This document shows, in pieces, positions 1 to 9,886 of a DNA stretch of 64,000 nt. Origin of the DNA: Bisgaard Taxon 45 (GTDB lineage Bacteria > Pseudomonadota > Gammaproteobacteria > Enterobacterales > Pasteurellaceae). The DNA is taken from positions 1-64,000 of the forward strand of contig JAQAHH010000004.1 of assembly GCA_030783905.1 (NCBI GenBank), in the 5' to 3' direction. Position numbers and translations under genes: made by a program. The notes beneath the pieces were generated by a model, which saw nothing but the letters and a program-made list of their open reading frames with translations, did not search any database and was not told the DNA's origin. Position 1 is the first letter of the stretch. Every line of letters starts with the position of its first letter.

Positions 1-36
1 CTATCTCGTACAACGTCGCGTCGTTGTGTGGGGCGT

Positions 37-64
37 ATTATAGGCATTTTAAAACCCTTTGCAA
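37..64 (-). promoter_or_regulatory. Strong promoter, probably for an rRNA operon beyond the left edge
   Basis: On the minus strand a -35 box TTGCAA (59-64) and a perfect -10 box TATAAT (37-42) are separated by 16 bp, followed by a GC-rich discriminator (ACGCCCC). The upstream bases (65-130) are A/T-rich like an UP element. The 16-bp spacer and GC-rich start are typical of rrn P1 promoters. In E. coli the order metNIQ-gmhB is followed by rrnH, so a 16S gene probably lies just left of the window. The rRNA itself is not visible here. Confidence 0.7.
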
Positions 65-144
65 CCCCTTTTTTGAAAAAAAACTAATTTTTTTATCAAA
101 AGATTACTTTTTAAACTTTATGTATAAAACTTGCTAAATTTTTG

Positions 145-699
145 TTAGTTTTTCAACCCTTTTATCAGGTTCGGCAGATCCGCGATCGACTCTAATAGGT
201 AGTCAGCCTGTTTTACACCTTCTTCTGTGATCGGTTTTCCTGTTTTCACTAAAACGGTATGTTTTATCTTAGCGCCTTTGCCAGCTAACAGATCTTCAAC
301 TTTATCGCCGACCATAAAAGAGGCGCTAGGATCAATGTTGAGCTCTCTGATTGCTTGTAACAACATGCCTGGTTTTGGTTTACGGCAATCGCACTCTTGA
401 GCATAATCGCCTTTTCCTTCTGTATGATGTGGGCAATAATAAATCCCATCCAGATCAACGCCACGATCGGCTAACGACCAATCCATCCATTCCGTCAGCT
501 GTAAAAATTGATCTTCTGAAAAATAACCCCGTGCAATACCCGATTGATTGGTTACAAGCACTAATAAATAGCCCATGTCTTTCAGTTGTTGCAAAGCTTC
601 AATGCTACCTTCGATAAATTGAAACTGATCAATTTCATGCACATAACCATGATCAATATTTAATGTGCCATCTCGATCTAAAAAAATTGCTTTCTTCAT
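145..699 (-). CDS. gmhB: D-glycero-beta-D-manno-heptose-1,7-bisphosphate 7-phosphatase
   Basis: This cytoplasmic HAD-family phosphatase removes the C7 phosphate from heptose bisphosphate in ADP-heptose synthesis for the lipooligosaccharide inner core. The 184-residue protein opens with the HAD motif I DRDGTLN (about residues 8-14). It has VTNQSG as motif II and a [10 protein letters not shown] stretch that in the family helps bind zinc and holds the motif III lysine, then GDKVEDL as motif IV. The ATG is preceded by AAAGGATC. It is divergent from metN and lies just upstream of an rRNA-like promoter, the same order as in E. coli. HldD, a later step of the pathway, is at 37781-38713. Confidence 0.95.
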   Translation of the reverse strand: MKKAIFLDRDGTLNIDHGYVHEIDQFQFIEGSIEALQQLKDMGYLLVLVTNQSGIARGYFSEDQFLQLTEWMDWSLADRGVDLDGIYYCPHHTEGKGDYAQECDCRKPKPGMLLQAIRELNIDPSASFMVGDKVEDLLAGKGAKIKHTVLVKTGKPITEEGVKQADYLLESIADLPNLIKGLKN

Positions 700-822
700 A
701 TTAGATCCTTTCTCTATTTTAAATGTGTTCTAAATTATCCCTTTTCTTTACTGGGTTCGCAAATAAAGTCGTGATTATTTCTATTTCATAACAAATTGTG
801 ATAAAAATATTAAGATTATATA

Positions 823-850
823 TTGACATGGAAATCTAGACGTCTAAAAT
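823..850 (+). promoter_or_regulatory. metN promoter with MetJ box
   Basis: A -35 box TTGACA (823-828) and -10 box TAAAAT (845-850) are separated by 16 bp. Between and overlapping them lies a perfect MetJ met-box AGACGTCT (838-845). A second 8-mer directly upstream (830-837, GGAAATCT) matches the met-box at 5 of 8 positions. MetJ binds tandem 8-bp boxes, so methionine repression of metNIQ is the expected control; the binding itself is inferred. Confidence 0.8.
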
Positions 851-891
851 ACACAGCCAATGTAACAAAAAATGGTAAATAAAGGGCTTAT

Positions 892-1926
892 ATGATTAAG
901 CTAGAAAAGATTAGTAAAATTTTTGATGTGTCAGGAAAAAAGCTGACCGCACTGGATAACGTTTCGCTACATGTCCCGAAAGGGCAAATCTGTGGTGTGA
1001 TTGGTGCATCAGGGGCGGGCAAAAGCACTTTGATTCGTTGTGTGAACTTGCTTGAAACCCCTTCTTCTGGTGCCGTCTTTGTTGATGGTAAAGATTTAAC
1101 ACAATTAAAAAATGCAGATTTAGTGCAAGAGCGTCGCCATATTGGCATGATTTTCCAACACTTTAATTTATTAACATCACGTACCGTATTTGGCAATATC
1201 GCTTTACCATTAGAGTTGTGCAATACACCAAAGGACAAAATTCATCAGAAAGTGAACGAATTACTTGAGTTGGTTGGCCTATCTGACAAGAAAGACACCT
1301 ATCCATCAAATTTATCAGGCGGGCAAAAACAACGTGTGGCAATTGCACGTGCGTTGGCCAGTGAACCAAAAGTATTATTGTGTGATGAAGCAACCAGTGC
1401 ATTAGACCCTGCTACAACGCAATCTATTTTAACATTATTAAAAGAAATCAACCGCACTTTAGGGATCACAATTCTGTTAATTACCCATGAAATGGAAGTT
1501 GTTAAACGCATTTGTGATCATGTCGCCGTTATCGATAAAGGGAGCTTAATTGAGCAAGGTTCAGTGAGTGAGATTTTCTCGAATCCTCAAACTCAGCTAG
1601 CGAAAGAGTTTATTCGCTCTACGTTCCATATTAGTTTGCCAGAAGAATATATGGAAAAACTATCCGAAACACCAAGAAATGCCACTTCTTGGCCAATTGT
1701 GAAATTTGAATTTACTGGGCGTACCGTCGATGCGCCTGTATTATCCCAAGCATCCAAAATGTTTGGTGTCGATCTGAGTATTTTGACTTCGCAAATCGAT
1801 TACGCTGGTGGCGTCAAATTTGGTTTTGTCATTGCCGAAATGGAAGGTAATGACGAAGCAATTACAAAAACAAAAACGTATTTAATGGAACATAATGTAA
1901 AAGTTGAGGTATTAGGCTATGTTTGA
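892..1926 (+). CDS. metN: Methionine ABC transporter, ATP-binding protein MetN
   Basis: MetN is the ATPase of the D/L-methionine importer on the inner face of the membrane. The 344-residue protein has Walker [10 protein letters not shown] (near residue 38), the ABC signature LSGGQKQR, Walker [13 protein letters not shown], and a C-terminal extension of about 90 residues matching the NIL/ACT-like domain. In the family that domain binds methionine and gives trans-inhibition. The start is supported by AAAGGG upstream and by the N terminus MIKLEKISK. It overlaps metI by 8 bases, so the two are translationally coupled. A DNA uptake signal core lies inside at 1451-1459. Confidence 0.96.
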   Translation: MIKLEKISKIFDVSGKKLTALDNVSLHVPKGQICGVIGASGAGKSTLIRCVNLLETPSSGAVFVDGKDLTQLKNADLVQERRHIGMIFQHFNLLTSRTVFGNIALPLELCNTPKDKIHQKVNELLELVGLSDKKDTYPSNLSGGQKQRVAIARALASEPKVLLCDEATSALDPATTQSILTLLKEINRTLGITILLITHEMEVVKRICDHVAVIDKGSLIEQGSVSEIFSNPQTQLAKEFIRSTFHISLPEEYMEKLSETPRNATSWPIVKFEFTGRTVDAPVLSQASKMFGVDLSILTSQIDYAGGVKFGFVIAEMEGNDEAITKTKTYLMEHNVKVEVLGYV

Positions 1927-2608
1927 TCAATTATGGGCAGATTTTACCCAAGAAATGACCCCAAGAATTTGGGAGCTCGTTAGCCTTTCTACTCTTGAAA
2001 CACTTTACATGGGGTTTATCGCGACATTATTTGCGATTGTGGTCGGTTTACCCATTGGCTTACTCGCCTTTTTAACGGGTAAAGGCGAAATTTTAGAGCA
2101 CCGTCGTGCCAATCAAGTATTAAATGTGATCATTAATATCGGCCGATCTGTGCCTTTTATTATTTTGTTGATTATTTTACTGCCTTTCACTCGCTTAGTT
2201 GTGGGGACAACATTAGGCACCACGGCAGCAATTGTGCCATTAAGCGTGTCTGCCATTCCCTTTTTTGCGCGATTAACCGCAAATGCCTTGTTAGAAATCC
2301 CAAGTGGATTAACAGAAGCGGCCAAATCTATGGGGGCAACAAACTGGCAAATTGTGACAAAATACTATTTACCCGAATCGATTCCAATTTTAATCAATGG
2401 CATCACGCTAACCTTAGTGGCTTTAATTGGCTACTCCGCGATGGCGGGTGCTGTCGGCGGTGGGGGCTTAGGTAATTTAGCCATTACTTATGGTGAACAC
2501 CGCAATATGGTCTATGTTAAATGGATCGCAACCATCATTATCGTTCTGATCGTAATGTTAAGCCAAAAGTTGGGTGACCACTTAGCCGAACGTTTTGATC
2601 ATCGTTAA
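1919..2608 (+). CDS. metI: Methionine ABC transporter, permease MetI
   Basis: MetI is the inner-membrane channel subunit of the methionine importer. The 229-residue protein has several strongly hydrophobic segments and the permease EAA-loop region ([13 protein letters not shown], near residues 139-151) that contacts MetN. It begins inside the last codons of metN, with metQ 42 bases downstream, giving a compact metNIQ operon. It is slightly longer than E. coli MetI (217 residues). No unusual residues are seen in the EAA loop. Confidence 0.95.
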   Translation: MFDQLWADFTQEMTPRIWELVSLSTLETLYMGFIATLFAIVVGLPIGLLAFLTGKGEILEHRRANQVLNVIINIGRSVPFIILLIILLPFTRLVVGTTLGTTAAIVPLSVSAIPFFARLTANALLEIPSGLTEAAKSMGATNWQIVTKYYLPESIPILINGITLTLVALIGYSAMAGAVGGGGLGNLAITYGEHRNMVYVKWIATIIIVLIVMLSQKLGDHLAERFDHR

Positions 2609-2650
2609 TTGAAAGATAATTTACACAACATCATTTTTAGAGGATCTCCT

Positions 2651-3481
2651 ATGAAATTAACAAAACTTTTTGGTCTCGCAACACTGGTTTCTGCTGTGGC
2701 ATTAGCCGGTTGTAAAGATGACAAACCAGCCGCGGCGGCTGCACCACAAGAACCTGCTGCGCGTAAATTAACCGTTGGTGTCATGACAGGTGCTGAAGCA
2801 CAAGTTACTGAAGTCGCTGCCAAAATTGCAAAGGAAAAATATAACATTGATGTGAAATTAGTTGAGTTTACGGAATATACTCAGCCAAATGATGCCTTAA
2901 CCAAAGGTGATTTAGATGCCAATGCCTTCCAACACAAGCCTTATATGGACAAAGAAGTGGAGCAACGTGGTTATAAATTAGCGATTGTGGGTAATACGTT
3001 CGTTTTCCCAATTGCGGCCTATTCTAAAAAAATCAAAAATGTGTCTGAATTACAAGATGGCGCAACAGTTGCAGTACCAAACAATCCAAGTAATTTAGGC
3101 CGTGCATTATTACTTTTAGAAAAACAAGGCTTAATCAAATTAAAAGATCCAACTAACTTATTCTCAACCTCAATCGATGTAGTTGAAAATCCAAAAAATC
3201 TACACATCAAAGAAGTGGAAGGCTCTCTACTCCCACGTATGTTAGATGATGTTGATTTTGCGATCATTAACAATAACTATGCGGTACAACAAGGTTTAAC
3301 TGCAGAAAAAGATGGTATCTTTGTTGAAGATAAAGATTCACCTTACGTTAACCTAGTGGTGAGCCGTGAAGATAATAAAGATAATGATGCGATCAAAGAT
3401 TTTGTGAAAGCATTCCAAACAGAAGAAGTGTATCAAGAAGCACTTAAACACTTTGAAGGTGGCGTGGTGAAAGGTTGGTAA
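2651..3481 (+). CDS. metQ: Methionine-binding lipoprotein MetQ
   Basis: MetQ is the substrate-binding lipoprotein that delivers methionine to MetNI. I place the start at the ATG at 2651, preceded by AGAGGA. A TTG 42 bases upstream keeps the frame open but has no ribosome site and would bury the signal peptide. The N terminus is a lipoprotein signal with lipobox LAGC, acylated Cys near residue 20, followed by an Ala/Pro-rich linker and an NLPA-type binding domain. The 276-residue length is normal. A strong terminator follows 30 bases after the stop and ends metNIQ. Confidence 0.95.
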   Translation: MKLTKLFGLATLVSAVALAGCKDDKPAAAAAPQEPAARKLTVGVMTGAEAQVTEVAAKIAKEKYNIDVKLVEFTEYTQPNDALTKGDLDANAFQHKPYMDKEVEQRGYKLAIVGNTFVFPIAAYSKKIKNVSELQDGATVAVPNNPSNLGRALLLLEKQGLIKLKDPTNLFSTSIDVVENPKNLHIKEVEGSLLPRMLDDVDFAIINNNYAVQQGLTAEKDGIFVEDKDSPYVNLVVSREDNKDNDAIKDFVKAFQTEEVYQEALKHFEGGVVKGW

Positions 3482-3511
3482 GAGATCAATAATCACCTAC
3501 GCAACAATACT

Positions 3512-3540
3512 CCCCAGTCAACATGACTGGGGATTTTTTT
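3512..3540 (+). terminator. Rho-independent terminator of metNIQ
   Basis: A 9-bp perfect stem CCCCAGTCA / TGACTGGGG with a 3-base loop (3512-3532) is followed directly by A and seven Ts. Confidence 0.92.
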
Positions 3541-3599
3541 ATTCTTTTTCACCGCATATGACATGATGTTTAACCCTTCTTTTCCATTCGCTCGTTAAG

Positions 3600-3630
3600 T
3601 TGTCATTAAACTGTCAACATCTCTATATAG
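3600..3630 (+). promoter_or_regulatory. Pho box and promoter of phoX
   Basis: The sequence TTGTCATTAAACTGTCAAC (3600-3618) is a near-perfect PhoB box: two TGTCA direct repeats 11 bp apart with an A/T spacer. A TATATA -10 (3624-3629) sits a few bases downstream, and no consensus -35 exists apart from the Pho box. This is the normal layout of a PhoB-activated promoter, so phoX should be induced by phosphate starvation. Confidence 0.85.
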
Positions 3631-3681
3631 ACTGCGCTCCTGTATACACCCTAACTTTATTTTTCTCAACAGGAGCAGATT

Positions 3682-5625
3682 ATGACTAACTCAGTACAAG
3701 AACATATTGTGATGAACTCTTCTGATAACCGTCTTATGTCAGATGTGATGAAAGCCAATCTTTCTAGGCGAAGCATACTCAAATTAGGAGGGGCTGTAGG
3801 GGCTATCGCTTTATTACCGGCCGCCTTCAATAGTCGACACGTCTTTGCTCAGCCTTCACAGCCAATACACATTCGGAAAATGACAAGCCTAGGTTTCACT
3901 CCCATTCCTTTTTCCAGTGAAGACCGCGTTACTGTGCCTAATGGGTATTCAGCAAACGTCTTTTATGCCTGGGGTGATCCTGTTGGTCTTGAACATAATC
4001 AGCCCGAATTCAAATCAGATGCCTCTAATACAGCGGAAGAACAAGCCGCTCAAGCGGGCATGAACCATGATGGAATGGCTTATTTTCCCTTTGCTCAACA
4101 TGGTAATGAACATGGTTTATTGGTCATGAATCATGAATATATTGATAACGGGTTACTCTTTCCCGACGGCGATAAAACGTGGTCATTGGAGAAAGTGAAG
4201 AAATCGCAAAATGCGATGGGGATTTCCGTCATTGAAATCAAGAAAGTGAATCAACAGTGGCAAGTAGTTCGCCCTTCCAAATATGCAAGACGTATTACGC
4301 CCCACACACCAATGCAATTAACAGGTCCTGCAAAAAATCATGATTTAATGAAAACGGCAGCCGATCCACTCGGTGAATTAATACTGGGTACTATGCAAAA
4401 CTGTGCAAATGGTGAAACACCTTGGGGAACATATCTTACTTGCGAAGAAAACTGGAGTGATATTTTTGTACGGGAATCCAATAACTTTACGCAGCTTGAT
4501 AAACGCTATGGGATTATGCAAAAAGAGAAGGAGGATAAATACCGTTGGAATGAATTTGATGAACGTTTCAATACCGATAAGCACCCAAATGAACCCCATC
4601 GTTTCGGTTGGGTCGTCGAAATTGATCCCTTTGATCCGAACGCCACACCAGTAAAACATACCGCACTTGGGCGATTTAAGCATGAAGGGGCCATGTTAGT
4701 TCTGTCAAAAGAAGGTCATGCGGTCGTTTATATGGGCGATGACCAACGTTTTGAATATATTTATAAATTTGTATCTAAAGGGAAGTACAACCCAAATGAT
4801 CGTGTTGCAAATAGGCGTTTATTAAGCGAAGGCAAACTTTATGTAGCGCATTTCAACGAAGATAACACGGGAGAGTGGCGCCCTTTAGTACATAACCAAA
4901 ACGGACTCACTGCGGAAAATGGTTTTGCTAATCAAGGTGATGTTGTCATTAAAGCACGTCTGGCAGCCGATCTTGTTGGTGGGACAAAAATGGATCGCCC
5001 AGAATGGATTGCCGTTGATCCTTACCAAACCGGCAGTGTGTATTGTACCCTAACCAATAACTCACAACGTGGAACTGAAGGCAAAGCAGGCATCAACGCA
5101 GCCAATCCTCGCGCGAAAAACAATTACGGGCATATTATTCGTTGGCAAGAAAATGCGCAAGATTATCTTTCGGAAACATTCACTTGGGATATCTTTGCGT
5201 TAGGTGGGAATAAATTAAAAGGAGAACACTATGTTAATGGTGATGATTTTGGCAGTCCTGATGGCTTACGCTTTGATAACCATGGCATACTTTGGGTGCA
5301 AACAGATGTATCTTCCGGTACATTAAATAAAAAGGCTTATGAAGGGATGGGAAATAATCAAATGCTTGCGGTTATCCCAGAACAAGGTGAATTCAAACGT
5401 TTCTTAACTGCCCCCAATGGTAGTGAAGTCACCGGTATCGCGTTTACACCAGACAATAAGACAATGTTTATTAACATACAGCACCCCGGTGAGCCTGATA
5501 GTGGGGTGACTGAACCAGACCAAGTGACCGCCATTTCTACTTGGCCAGACAGTCAAGGAAAAACGCGACCACGTTCCGCAACCATAGTGATTCAAAAAGA
5601 AGACGGTGGGGTTATTGGCTCATAA
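3682..5625 (+). CDS. phoX: Alkaline phosphatase PhoX, Tat-exported
   Basis: PhoX enzymes are monomeric Ca2+/Fe-dependent alkaline phosphatases that release phosphate from many phosphoesters in the periplasm. The 647-residue protein has a twin-arginine signal SRRSILK (residues 28-34), a hydrophobic stretch and a likely cleavage after VFA near residue 56, so it is exported folded. The rest matches the PhoX/DUF839 family, with conserved patches such as MNHDGMAYFPF, NHEY, GTYLTCEENW and KHEGAM. PhoX is known from Pasteurella multocida. AGGAG precedes the ATG at a good distance, and a Pho box lies upstream. The gene is monocistronic. An uptake signal core is inside at 4660-4668. Confidence 0.94.
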   Translation: MTNSVQEHIVMNSSDNRLMSDVMKANLSRRSILKLGGAVGAIALLPAAFNSRHVFAQPSQPIHIRKMTSLGFTPIPFSSEDRVTVPNGYSANVFYAWGDPVGLEHNQPEFKSDASNTAEEQAAQAGMNHDGMAYFPFAQHGNEHGLLVMNHEYIDNGLLFPDGDKTWSLEKVKKSQNAMGISVIEIKKVNQQWQVVRPSKYARRITPHTPMQLTGPAKNHDLMKTAADPLGELILGTMQNCANGETPWGTYLTCEENWSDIFVRESNNFTQLDKRYGIMQKEKEDKYRWNEFDERFNTDKHPNEPHRFGWVVEIDPFDPNATPVKHTALGRFKHEGAMLVLSKEGHAVVYMGDDQRFEYIYKFVSKGKYNPNDRVANRRLLSEGKLYVAHFNEDNTGEWRPLVHNQNGLTAENGFANQGDVVIKARLAADLVGGTKMDRPEWIAVDPYQTGSVYCTLTNNSQRGTEGKAGINAANPRAKNNYGHIIRWQENAQDYLSETFTWDIFALGGNKLKGEHYVNGDDFGSPDGLRFDNHGILWVQTDVSSGTLNKKAYEGMGNNQMLAVIPEQGEFKRFLTAPNGSEVTGIAFTPDNKTMFINIQHPGEPDSGVTEPDQVTAISTWPDSQGKTRPRSATIVIQKEDGGVIGS

Positions 5626-5645
5626 GAGAGTGGATAGAACCGTAA

Positions 5646-5654
5646 AAGTGCGGT
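5646..5654 (+). repeat. DNA uptake signal core
   Basis: A single AAGTGCGGT lies between phoX and the glmS terminator. The following bases (TGAATTTTGCGAAAATTT) carry the A/T-rich tail typical of the extended Pasteurellaceae uptake signal. Confidence 0.9.
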
Positions 5655-5694
5655 GAATTTTGCGAAAATTTCCCTATCAGTACAATCTATATAG

Positions 5695-5728
5695 AGAAAA
5701 AGGCAGAGAAGATAATATCTCTGCCTTT
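5695..5728 (-). terminator. Terminator of glmS
   Basis: Inverted repeat AGGCAGAGA (5701-5709) / TCTCTGCCT (5718-5726) with an 8-base loop. Read on the minus strand it ends in a run of Ts just after glmS. The plus-strand side is poor in T, so it mainly serves glmS. Confidence 0.85.
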
Positions 5729-5750
5729 GGCATTTCTATAAAGACGTCTT

Positions 5751-7583
5751 TTATTCTACGGTAACCGCTTTCGCCAGATTTCTTGGTTGATCCACATCCG
5801 TGCCCTTAATCAACGCCACATGATAAGCCAACAGTTGCATTGGTATGGTATAGAAGATTGGGGCTATCACCTCATTGACTTTCGGCATCGTCATAATTTT
5901 CATTCCTTCCGTTTCAGTAAAGCCAGCTTCTTTATCCGCAAAAACGTAAAGCTGCCCACCACGCGAACGCACCTCTTCAATATTGGATTTCACTTTTTCT
6001 AAAAGATCATTGGTTGGCGCAACCACAATCACAGGCATATCCGCATCAATTAACGCCAGTGGACCATGTTTTAGTTCGCCTGCAGCATAGGCTTCCGCAT
6101 GAATATAAGAGATTTCTTTTAACTTTAATGCTCCTTCCATCGCTATCGGATAATACTCTCCTCGCCCTAAAAATAAGGCATGATGTTTATCCGCAAAGTC
6201 TTGCGCGAGGGTTTCAATTTGTTGATTAAATGCTAATGCTTTCTCTACGTCGGCAGGTAAGGATTGCAGGGCTTTAACCAGTTCTTCTTCCTGCTGCCGC
6301 GAAATATGCCCAGTGACTTTACCAATTGCAATCACTAGCATTAATAAAGTTGCCAACTGTGTCGTAAAGGCCTTGGTTGATGCCACACCAATTTCTACTC
6401 CCGCACGGGTCATAAAGGCAAGATCAGACTCTCGTACCAGTGAAGAACCCGCCACATTACAAATGGTCATTGCGCCCATATAGCCTTTTTCTTTGGCTAA
6501 ACGTAATGCCGCTAAGGTATCCGCAGTTTCACCTGATTGGGAAAGCGTAATTAACAAACTCTTAGGACGTGTCACAAATCGACGATAACGAAACTCTGAA
6601 GCAATTTCCACATCACAGCTTATGCCCGCCAAATCTTCAAACCAATAACGCGCTACCATACCCGCATTATAAGAGGTGCCACAAGCAACAATCTGAATAT
6701 GCTCAACTTGTTCCAATAAACGCTCTGCACCATTACCAATGCTTTCTACCAATACATTATACTGGTGTAATCGACCTTCAAGGGTATTCAAGATGGCGCG
6801 AGGTTGTTCAAAAATCTCTTTTTGCATGAAATGACGGAAGGTGCCTTTTTCTGTCGCATCACTTGTCAGATGAGAGTCTTGGCTGTCACGTTGAACAGGC
6901 TGTCCATTAACATCATAAATATCTACGCTACGTCGCGTAATTTCTGCCACATCACCTTCTTCTAAAAAAATAAAACGACGTGTCACATTTAATAGCGCTA
7001 ATTGATCAGATGCGAGAAAGTTCTCACCGATCCCTAAACCAATCACTAATGGGCTACCTGAACGTGCTGCCACAAGATGATCTGGCTGCTCACAGTCCAT
7101 CACGACCATTCCATAAGCGCCTCTTAGCTGTTTTACGACTTGCTGTACTGCACGTAACAAAGAGGTTTCATGACGCATTACCCAATGTACTAAATGGGCA
7201 ATCACTTCGGTATCGGTTTGGGAGAGAAATTGATAACCTTTTTGTTGTAAATCAATACGCAACTGTTCATAGTTTTCAATGATTCCGTTGTGTACCACTG
7301 CAAACTGGCCTGATACATGGGGATGAGCATTGTCTTCTGAAGGTGCACCGTGGGTTGCCCAACGGGTATGGGCGATCCCTGTCCCACCGGTTATTTTTTC
7401 CGCCGCAACGGCTTCAGCCAATACCTGTACTTTTCCTAAGCATCGAACACGTTGCAATCTCTTTTCGTGATCAACAATAGCTATCCCCGCAGAATCATAG
7501 CCTCGATACTCCAAACGATGTAAACCATTCACTAAAATCTCTGCTACATCACGTTGTGCAATCGCACCAACAATACCACACAT
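5751..7583 (-). CDS. glmS: Glutamine-fructose-6-phosphate aminotransferase (isomerizing)
   Basis: GlmS makes glucosamine-6-phosphate from fructose-6-phosphate and glutamine, the first step to UDP-GlcNAc for peptidoglycan and lipooligosaccharide. The 610-residue protein starts MCGIVGA, where Cys2 is the glutaminase nucleophile. It continues with the class II amidotransferase domain (to about 240), two SIS sugar-isomerase domains, and a C-terminal [13 protein letters not shown] tail that is typical of the family. AAAGGAG precedes the ATG. It stands alone here, without glmU, between its own promoter and terminator. No glmS ribozyme fold is evident in the roughly 65-base leader. Confidence 0.97.
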   Translation of the reverse strand: MCGIVGAIAQRDVAEILVNGLHRLEYRGYDSAGIAIVDHEKRLQRVRCLGKVQVLAEAVAAEKITGGTGIAHTRWATHGAPSEDNAHPHVSGQFAVVHNGIIENYEQLRIDLQQKGYQFLSQTDTEVIAHLVHWVMRHETSLLRAVQQVVKQLRGAYGMVVMDCEQPDHLVAARSGSPLVIGLGIGENFLASDQLALLNVTRRFIFLEEGDVAEITRRSVDIYDVNGQPVQRDSQDSHLTSDATEKGTFRHFMQKEIFEQPRAILNTLEGRLHQYNVLVESIGNGAERLLEQVEHIQIVACGTSYNAGMVARYWFEDLAGISCDVEIASEFRYRRFVTRPKSLLITLSQSGETADTLAALRLAKEKGYMGAMTICNVAGSSLVRESDLAFMTRAGVEIGVASTKAFTTQLATLLMLVIAIGKVTGHISRQQEEELVKALQSLPADVEKALAFNQQIETLAQDFADKHHALFLGRGEYYPIAMEGALKLKEISYIHAEAYAAGELKHGPLALIDADMPVIVVAPTNDLLEKVKSNIEEVRSRGGQLYVFADKEAGFTETEGMKIMTMPKVNEVIAPIFYTIPMQLLAYHVALIKGTDVDQPRNLAKAVTVE

Positions 7584-7655
7584 AGTGTTCTCCTTTTTAT
7601 AAAAAGTGTAATGTGTTAAGTTTACGCTAAAGTAAAAGTTATAAACATGTGGGTC

Positions 7656-7684
7656 ATTATAGTTAGCGGCTCATTTTATGCAAA
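7656..7684 (-). promoter_or_regulatory. Promoter of glmS
   Basis: On the minus strand TTTGCA (7679-7684), a 17-bp spacer and a perfect TATAAT (7656-7661) predict a start near 7649, giving a leader of about 65 bases before the glmS ATG. Confidence 0.7.
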
Positions 7685-7734
7685 TATTAAATACAAAAAA
7701 ATGAAATCATTTGGAGTAGTTATGTGCATAATAT

Positions 7735-7768
7735 AAAAAAAGCTCTGTGATAGGCACAGAGCTTTTTA
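7735..7768 (-). terminator. Terminator of hupA, probably bidirectional
   Basis: A 9-bp stem AGCTCTGTG (7741-7749) / CACAGAGCT (7755-7763) with a 5-base loop is flanked by A-runs on the left and T-runs on the right, so it can stop transcription both ways. It lies just past the hupA stop. Confidence 0.9.
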
Positions 7769-7792
7769 GCAATATGAAAAAGTATGACTTAA

Positions 7793-8065
7793 TTATTTGA
7801 CCGCATCTTTTAGGGCTTTACCTGCAACAAAAGCAGGCACTTTAGAAGCAGCAATTTTGATTTCTGCACCTGTTTGTGGGTTACGACCTGTACGGGCTTT
7901 GCGTGAATTTACTTTGAATGTACCAAAGCCGATTAATTGCACTGGTTCACCCGCTTTTAAACTACCAGAAATGGCTTCTAGAGTTGCTTCTAATGCTGCT
8001 TTTGCTTGCTTCTTATTTAAATCCGCCGCACTTGCAATCGCATCAATTAAATCCGTTTTGTTCAT
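7793..8065 (-). CDS. hupA: DNA-binding protein HU
   Basis: HU is the small histone-like nucleoid protein that bends and compacts DNA. The 90-residue protein is the normal length, with the family start [11 protein letters not shown], the core GFGTF and the DNA-binding arm signature GRNPQTG. Its place next to yjaG and hemE matches E. coli hupA, so I use that symbol; sequence alone does not separate HU-alpha from HU-beta. The upstream gap (8066-8216) is A/T-rich and I did not find a convincing promoter in it. Confidence 0.95.
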   Translation of the reverse strand: MNKTDLIDAIASAADLNKKQAKAALEATLEAISGSLKAGEPVQLIGFGTFKVNSRKARTGRNPQTGAEIKIAASKVPAFVAGKALKDAVK

Positions 8066-8216
8066 AAATAAATACCTTCTACTTTTTATTTAAATCGTGA
8101 GGAAAGACATGATGTGTTTCCGATAAAATGATTACTGTAGATACAGCAATGCCAAGCTTAATCTAAGTTTGCTATAAAACAAAGCAAGATTTTCAAAATT
8201 TGTTATAAACATCACA

Positions 8217-8807
8217 TTATTGCTCATTTTCTATACCGATATTGGAGATTCCGGTACTACGTAGCTCATTTTTCAAGTCCAAAATCAATGCAATATTACG
8301 AGTCTCACACTCTTTCAAAGTACGGTAAATAAGCCATTGGAGGTCCAATTCTTGTTGTATTTCTTCGCTTTCTTTTAAGGCTTTTTCGGATAATTCCTGC
8401 TCAGCCTGTTGTTCTAAAAAAGTCGCCACGGTTTGTAAGGATAATTGGCTTATTTTAATCGCTTGTTCTAAACTTGAACCCGCAACCAGCGTATGTAAAA
8501 GTTCAGCCAGTGCTTCACACGCATCCACTGCAGGCAGTGCACCATAAAATTGATGCTCATTTAAATCAGGAATGATGTTTTCTAATTTTTCTAACTGGCT
8601 TTCAAAATTGATTTTTGCCCCTTTGACGGTCAACTGCTCCCAAACCAGATTCAAAATATTCTGATAGATTTTCGCTTGTTCTTCTTGTTCAATCACCTGA
8701 CAAAATAGTTGATAATTCGGTAACATGCGCTCACAAAGGCATGCCATAAAGGTAACATGTTGCCAAGTGTCAAGGTTTTCTAGGCGCTTATGAATAGGGT
8801 TTCGCAT
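8217..8807 (-). CDS. yjaG: YjaG family protein (DUF416), function unknown
   Basis: A 196-residue, largely helical cytoplasmic protein matching E. coli YjaG. It has no signal peptide or membrane segment, and the middle is rich in Glu and Gln. The function is not established. It sits between hemE and hupA, as in E. coli, except that E. coli has nfi (endonuclease V) between hemE and yjaG and here it is missing. The start lies 14 bases after the hemE stop, so it is probably co-transcribed with nudC and hemE. The ATG follows AGGAGAATT. Confidence 0.88.
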   Translation of the reverse strand: MRNPIHKRLENLDTWQHVTFMACLCERMLPNYQLFCQVIEQEEQAKIYQNILNLVWEQLTVKGAKINFESQLEKLENIIPDLNEHQFYGALPAVDACEALAELLHTLVAGSSLEQAIKISQLSLQTVATFLEQQAEQELSEKALKESEEIQQELDLQWLIYRTLKECETRNIALILDLKNELRSTGISNIGIENEQ

Positions 8808-8821
8808 AATTCTCCTGCGTA

Positions 8822-9886
8822 TTATTGATGATAGGGTTTAGAAAAGTGATGAATAGCCTCAACCAACACATGGGGGCTTTGTGCTGGCACATCTTGGTGG
8901 ATACCATGTCCTAAATTGAACACATGCCCCGATCCCTCGCCAAAATCCGCCAAAATAGACCGCACTTCTTGCTCAATACGATCAGGTGAGGCATAGAGCA
9001 CCGATGGATCCATATTACCCTGTAATGCCACTTTATGCCCAACGCGTGCTTTTGCCTCCGCCAGGTTGACCGTCCAGTCCAATCCAAGTGCATCACAGCC
9101 AGTTTCTGCCATCGCGTCTAGCCACATTCCTCCACCTTTCGTAAATAAGGTGACGGGGACTTTTCGACCTTCATGGTGTCGAATTAATCCCTCGACAATT
9201 TTGTGCATATAGTACAAGGAAAAAGCCAGATACTCACGATGCCCTAACACCCCACCCCATGTATCAAAGATCATCACTGACTGTGCCCCCGCTTTGATTT
9301 GAGCATTGAGATATAGTATGACGCTATCCGCCAGTTTATCTAATAATTGATGCAATAATTGGGGATCAGCATACAGCATTTTTTTTATTTTAGTGAAGGC
9401 TTTACTGCTTCCCCCTTCGACCATGTAAGTCGCTAATGTCCAAGGGCTGCCTGAAAAACCAATTAACGGTACCTCCCCCTTTAATTCACGGCGAATGGTA
9501 CGCACGGCATTCATCACATATTGCAATTCCCCTTCGGGATCGGGAATCGGTAAGTTTTGCACCGCACTTTTGCTTTCAATGGGATGAGCAAATTTCGGCC
9601 CTTCGCCCACACCAAAGCTTAAACCTAACCCCATTGCATCAGGAATCGTTAAAATATCGGAAAACAAAATTGCCGCATCTAATGCATAACGCCGTAATGG
9701 TTGCAAGGTGACTTCGCAAGCCAGCTCCGCATTGCAACATAACGACATAAAATCGCCAGCAATCGCTCTGGTTGCCCGATATTCAGGTAAATAACGCCCG
9801 GCTTGACGCATCATCCAAACGGGCGTCATGTCCACCGGTTCCCGTAATAACGCTTTTAAATAACGATCATTTTTTAATGTTGTCAT
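8822..9886 (-). CDS. hemE: Uroporphyrinogen decarboxylase
   Basis: HemE decarboxylates uroporphyrinogen III to coproporphyrinogen III in heme synthesis in the cytoplasm. I start it at the ATG at 9886 ([14 protein letters not shown]), not at an in-frame codon 27 bases upstream. That ATG overlaps the nudC stop as ATGA and has GGAAAG before it. The 354-residue length equals E. coli HemE. Visible motifs are [15 protein letters not shown] (substrate-binding arginines) and [13 protein letters not shown]. An uptake signal core lies inside at 9561-9569. Confidence 0.96.
   Translation of the reverse strand: MTTLKNDRYLKALLREPVDMTPVWMMRQAGRYLPEYRATRAIAGDFMSLCCNAELACEVTLQPLRRYALDAAILFSDILTIPDAMGLGLSFGVGEGPKFAHPIESKSAVQNLPIPDPEGELQYVMNAVRTIRRELKGEVPLIGFSGSPWTLATYMVEGGSSKAFTKIKKMLYADPQLLHQLLDKLADSVILYLNAQIKAGAQSVMIFDTWGGVLGHREYLAFSLYYMHKIVEGLIRHHEGRKVPVTLFTKGGGMWLDAMAETGCDALGLDWTVNLAEAKARVGHKVALQGNMDPSVLYASPDRIEQEVRSILADFGEGSGHVFNLGHGIHQDVPAQSPHVLVEAIHHFSKPYHQ

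Noticed and set aside
2609..2650. Upstream TTG start for metQ
   Set aside because: It would put 14 residues before the lipoprotein signal; the ATG at 2651 has a good ribosome site and a normal signal peptide.
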